Source: Dehalococcoidia bacterium (lineage in GTDB: Bacteria > Chloroflexota > Dehalococcoidia > Tepidiformales > Tepidiformaceae). Taken from it: a stretch of 15,104 bases of DNA. Each line of letters starts with the position of its first letter. Within the stretch, counting starts at the first letter, position 1. The notes under the pieces were generated by a model. The model was not told the origin of the DNA. It did not search any database and worked only from the letters and a program-made list of their open reading frames with translations. Below, in pieces: positions 13,629-15,104 of this stretch. The translations under genes and the position numbers were made by a program. The stretch lies in contig JALOAP010000028.1 of assembly GCA_023228745.1 (NCBI GenBank), positions 1-15,104 of the forward strand. The letters are read 5' to 3'.

Positions 13629-14480
13629 ATGCCGCGCGTCGATCTGCCAACTGGAGCATCGATCTATTACGAGGAGTTTGGCGAGGGCTTCCCGCTCCTC
13701 CTGTTCGCCCCGGGCGGCATGGATAGCCGGTTGGAGATGTGGTACCAGGCGCCGTGGAACCCGATCGAGGCGCTGTCGCCGTACTTCCGCGTCATCGCGA
13801 TGGACCAGCGGAATGCGCATCGCAGCTTCGCGCCGCTTGCGGTCACGGACTGGGGCGACCTTGCCGCCGACCAGGCCGCGCTCCTGAACGCGCTGGGGAT
13901 CGAGCGAACGCACATCATGGGCGGCTGCATCGGCAGCTCGTTCTGCCTGCGCTTCATGCACGACAACCCCGGGCGAACCACCGCGGCTATCCTTCAAAAT
14001 CCCATCGGCCTGCGCGGCGGTAACTTCGACGGCTTCAAAGGGATGTTCGAGATCGCCGCGAGGACGGCTGAAGAGGGCGGGATGCAGGCCGTCGTCGATG
14101 CGGCGCTGGCAAACGACCGGTTCCAGCAGAACCACGCGGGCGGGCTCTGGGCAGCGCGAATCGCGGCAGACGAAGCGTTCCGCGAGGAGATGCTGAAGAT
14201 GGATGCGACGGAATATGCCCGGATACAGCGTGGGACGAGCGACGCCTTCTTCGGGCGGTCGGACTTCGTGTTCAGTGTGACGCGGGAGTGGGTAGAGACC
14301 CTCGATGTGCCGCTCCTGGTGCTCGCGGGGCACGACGACTTCCACCCGACGGAGACCGCCCGGGAGATCGCTGAACTGGCGCCAAAAGCGACCTATGTGG
14401 AGGAATGGGCGCCGCCGGAGGTACGTGAGCGAACGATCGAGACGGCGAGGGAGTTTTTGCTGGCGAATACGCCGAAGTAG
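13629..14480 (+). CDS. Alpha/beta-hydrolase-fold protein with Cys in the nucleophile elbow
   Basis: A 283-residue cytosolic protein of alpha/beta-hydrolase fold. The N-terminal LPTGASIYYEEFGEGFPLLLFAPGG (first strands and oxyanion HGG-like APGG, in order) and VIAMDQRNAHRS (55-66) are typical. The elbow is GGCIGS, with Cys100 in the nucleophile position instead of Ser. The acid is Asp236 or Asp237 in LAGHDDFHP. No His is found where the classical C-terminal catalytic His would be; the only His nearby is His239 in the DDFHP motif, which a subset of homologues seems to keep. Function could be a Cys-type hydrolase like dienelactone hydrolase, a non-hydrolytic member or a thioester-handling enzyme; I cannot say which. 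The ATG at 13629 follows GAGGGGG; a GTG at 13623 is also in frame. It lies after the ABC permeases but with its own -10-like element. Confidence 0.85.
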   Translation: MPRVDLPTGASIYYEEFGEGFPLLLFAPGGMDSRLEMWYQAPWNPIEALSPYFRVIAMDQRNAHRSFAPLAVTDWGDLAADQAALLNALGIERTHIMGGCIGSSFCLRFMHDNPGRTTAAILQNPIGLRGGNFDGFKGMFEIAARTAEEGGMQAVVDAALANDRFQQNHAGGLWAARIAADEAFREEMLKMDATEYARIQRGTSDAFFGRSDFVFSVTREWVETLDVPLLVLAGHDDFHPTETAREIAELAPKATYVEEWAPPEVRERTIETAREFLLANTPK

Positions 14481-14483
14481 GGA

Positions 14484-14497
14484 ATTGGCGATTGGCG
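14484..14497. repeat. Tandem 7-bp repeat ATTGGCG
   Basis: ATTGGCG occurs twice back to back (14484-14490 and 14491-14497), 4 nt after the hydrolase stop. Just beyond it TGGAGCGC is repeated at 14501-14508 and 14515-14522. These look like slippage-type short repeats in a non-coding gap. Confidence 0.7.
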
Positions 14498-14515
14498 CGA
14501 TGGAGCGCGGCGCGT

Positions 14516-14549
14516 GGAGCGCCCTGGCGTTGCGCGCGCCCGGCGCTCC
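14516..14549 (+). terminator. Stem-loop after the alpha/beta-hydrolase gene
   Basis: GGAGCGCC (14516-14523) is exactly complementary to GGCGCTCC (14542-14549), with an 18-nt GC-rich loop. It lies 36 nt past the hydrolase stop. No T-run follows. It is the likely end of the hydrolase transcript, with competing pairings possible because of the repeat at 14501-14508. Confidence 0.35.
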
Positions 14550-14592
14550 TCGACAGTCGCGGTACTGACCGGCGGCCTCGCCGGGATGGCGC

Positions 14593-14620
14593 CCGGACAC
14601 TGGGCACCGGACACTGCGCA
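14593..14620. repeat. Two 14-bp direct repeats (CCGGACACTGGGCA / CCGGACACTGCGCA)
   Basis: The 14-nt units at 14593-14606 and 14607-14620 differ at a single base. They stand in the 358-nt stretch between the hydrolase and MoxR genes, where no coding frame with support was found. The rest of that stretch holds the promoter and foldable leader listed separately. Confidence 0.75.
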
Positions 14621-14717
14621 CTCGGGCGGTCCGGGGGAACTTCCCAAACCGCTCCGGCGTCCGTATAACGCACGTGTATGAGTGCGGGCGCAGCTTAACC
14701 GCTCGCGATCGGCTGGT

Positions 14718-14726
14718 TGATATAAT
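14718..14726 (+). promoter_or_regulatory. Extended -10 promoter of the MoxR-type gene
   Basis: TGATATAAT contains a perfect TATAAT (14721-14726) with the TG one base upstream that defines an extended -10. TTAACC at 14695-14700 could be a weak -35, but the 20-nt spacer is too long; extended -10 promoters do not need one. Transcription would start near 14733, giving a leader of about 105 nt before the GTG at 14839. Confidence 0.6.
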
Positions 14727-14733
14727 TCTCCCA

Positions 14734-14776
14734 CTCCGGTGGGAGCACACCGGCCGGAGCCGCGGTTCTGTGTGCT
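14734..14776 (+). promoter_or_regulatory. Leader with alternative hairpins before the MoxR-type gene
   Basis: Three pairings share bases and so exclude each other in part: CCGGTG (14736-14741) with CACCGG (14748-14753); CTCCGG (14734-14739) with CCGGAG (14754-14759); and AGCACAC (14744-14750) with GTGTGCT (14770-14776). They sit right at the predicted start of transcription. No known riboswitch or T-box consensus was recognised. Confidence 0.3.
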
Positions 14777-14838
14777 ACGGAGCCCCCGAGCCCCGCCCCG
14801 CACCCAGGCCAGCACAACGCCCCCGGGAGTGGAGCTTC

Positions 14839-15104
14839 GTGGAAGACCCGCGGATCGTAGCCGAACGCATCATCTCCAACGTCGAAAAGGTCATCATCGG
14901 AAAGGATCGCGAGCTGCGGCTGGCGGTCACCGCTCTGCTGTGCAATGGGCACATGCTCATCGAGGACGTGCCGGGCGTTGGGAAGACGATGCTCGCACGT
15001 GCGATCGCGGTCTCGACGGGCTGTACGTTCCGCCGCATCCAGTTCACACCAGACCTGTTGCCGAGCGACGTGACCGGTGTATCGATCTACAACCAGAAGC
15101 TGGG
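14839..15104 (+). CDS. MoxR-family AAA+ ATPase (3' partial)
   Basis: The first 88 residues of a MoxR-type AAA+ ATPase, cut by the right edge. The N-terminus (VEDPRIVAERIISNVEKVIIGKDRELRLAVTALLCNGHMLIEDVPGVGKTML, read as consecutive pieces) shows the family's early 'kvIiGkd' helix and the Walker A GVGKT within LIEDVPGVGKTMLARA, followed by FRRIQFTPDLLPSDVTGV, the RIQFTPDLLPSD hallmark of MoxR. Such ATPases act as chaperones that insert cofactors or activate von Willebrand-factor-domain partners, often with a DUF58 protein encoded next. The start is GTG at 14839, preceded by GGGAG (14825-14829) at 9 nt and GGAG (14831-14834) at 4 nt. The extended -10 promoter upstream suggests it opens a new transcription unit. 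Confidence 0.9.
   Translation, partial: MEDPRIVAERIISNVEKVIIGKDRELRLAVTALLCNGHMLIEDVPGVGKTMLARAIAVSTGCTFRRIQFTPDLLPSDVTGVSIYNQKL

Noticed and set aside
14593..14620. CRISPR-like repeat
   Set aside because: Only two 14-nt units stand directly adjacent to each other, without spacers and without cas genes. They are simple direct repeats.
13428..14750. Minus-strand frame of 440 codons opposite the alpha/beta-hydrolase gene
   Set aside because: The plus strand encodes clear hydrolase motifs; this frame has none and crosses the intergenic gaps on both sides.

Overview
This 15.1 kb window is high-GC bacterial chromosome (GTG starts, many GTGA/ATGA/TGATG gene overlaps, G/C-ending codons). Gene content suggests a heterotrophic, fatty-acid or carboxylic-acid degrading bacterium: a crotonase, a hotdog thioesterase, paired CaiB/BaiF CoA-transferases, a peptide/nickel-type ABC importer, NuoE/NuoF-type diaphorase genes and a MoxR ATPase. 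The overall style resembles Chloroflexota such as Dehalococcoidia, but no marker gene here proves this, so the taxonomic suggestion is inference. No tRNA, rRNA, CRISPR array, insertion sequence or phage gene was seen.

Layout. (1) 2-1162 (+): C-terminal part of an FAD-dependent amine-oxidase-type protein cut by the left edge. It converges with (2) 1170-1835 (-), a tandem dimeric alpha/beta-barrel protein, and a perfect 26-bp palindrome lies in the gene end. (3) 2081-4452 (+): nuoE-nuoF pair overlapping at ATGA, with no nuoG, hydrogenase or formate dehydrogenase gene beside it; a GC-rich hairpin follows. (4) 4665-5138 (-): GNAT acetyltransferase gene interrupted by one in-frame TAG. (5) 5284-5943 (+): membrane-anchored BON-domain protein, followed by a 13-bp hairpin. 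(6) 6056-9717 (+): tightly packed acyl-CoA operon of crotonase, hotdog thioesterase, CoA-transferase paralogue 1 (frameshifted) and CoA-transferase paralogue 2, closed by a large stem-loop. (7) 9916-13504 (+): ABC importer operon of lipoprotein binding protein and two permeases, behind a TTGACA-type promoter; no ATPase gene is present in the window. (8) 13629-14480 (+): alpha/beta-hydrolase with a Cys in the nucleophile elbow. (9) 14481-14838: non-coding stretch with short tandem repeats, an extended -10 promoter and a foldable leader. (10) 14839-15104 (+): start of a MoxR-family AAA+ ATPase cut by the right edge.

How the parts may work together (inference): the ABC importer could bring in a peptide-like or other small organic substrate, and the neighbouring operon could activate acids as CoA thioesters (CoA-transferase pair), process the acyl chain (crotonase) and release products or recycle CoA (thioesterase). 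NuoEF would reoxidise NADH or pass its electrons to a partner encoded elsewhere. The most notable points are lost-ligand patterns: NuoF appears to have lost exactly one of two C-terminal 4Fe-4S clusters plus the ligands of its N-terminal 2Fe-2S fold, CoA-transferase paralogue 1 has Tyr where the catalytic Asp should be, and the crotonase lacks one of its two classical glutamates. Two genes in one window carry single-site disruptions (a TAG and a 1-nt frameshift), so base-level accuracy of this assembly should be verified. I do not see a clearly new multi-gene system here.
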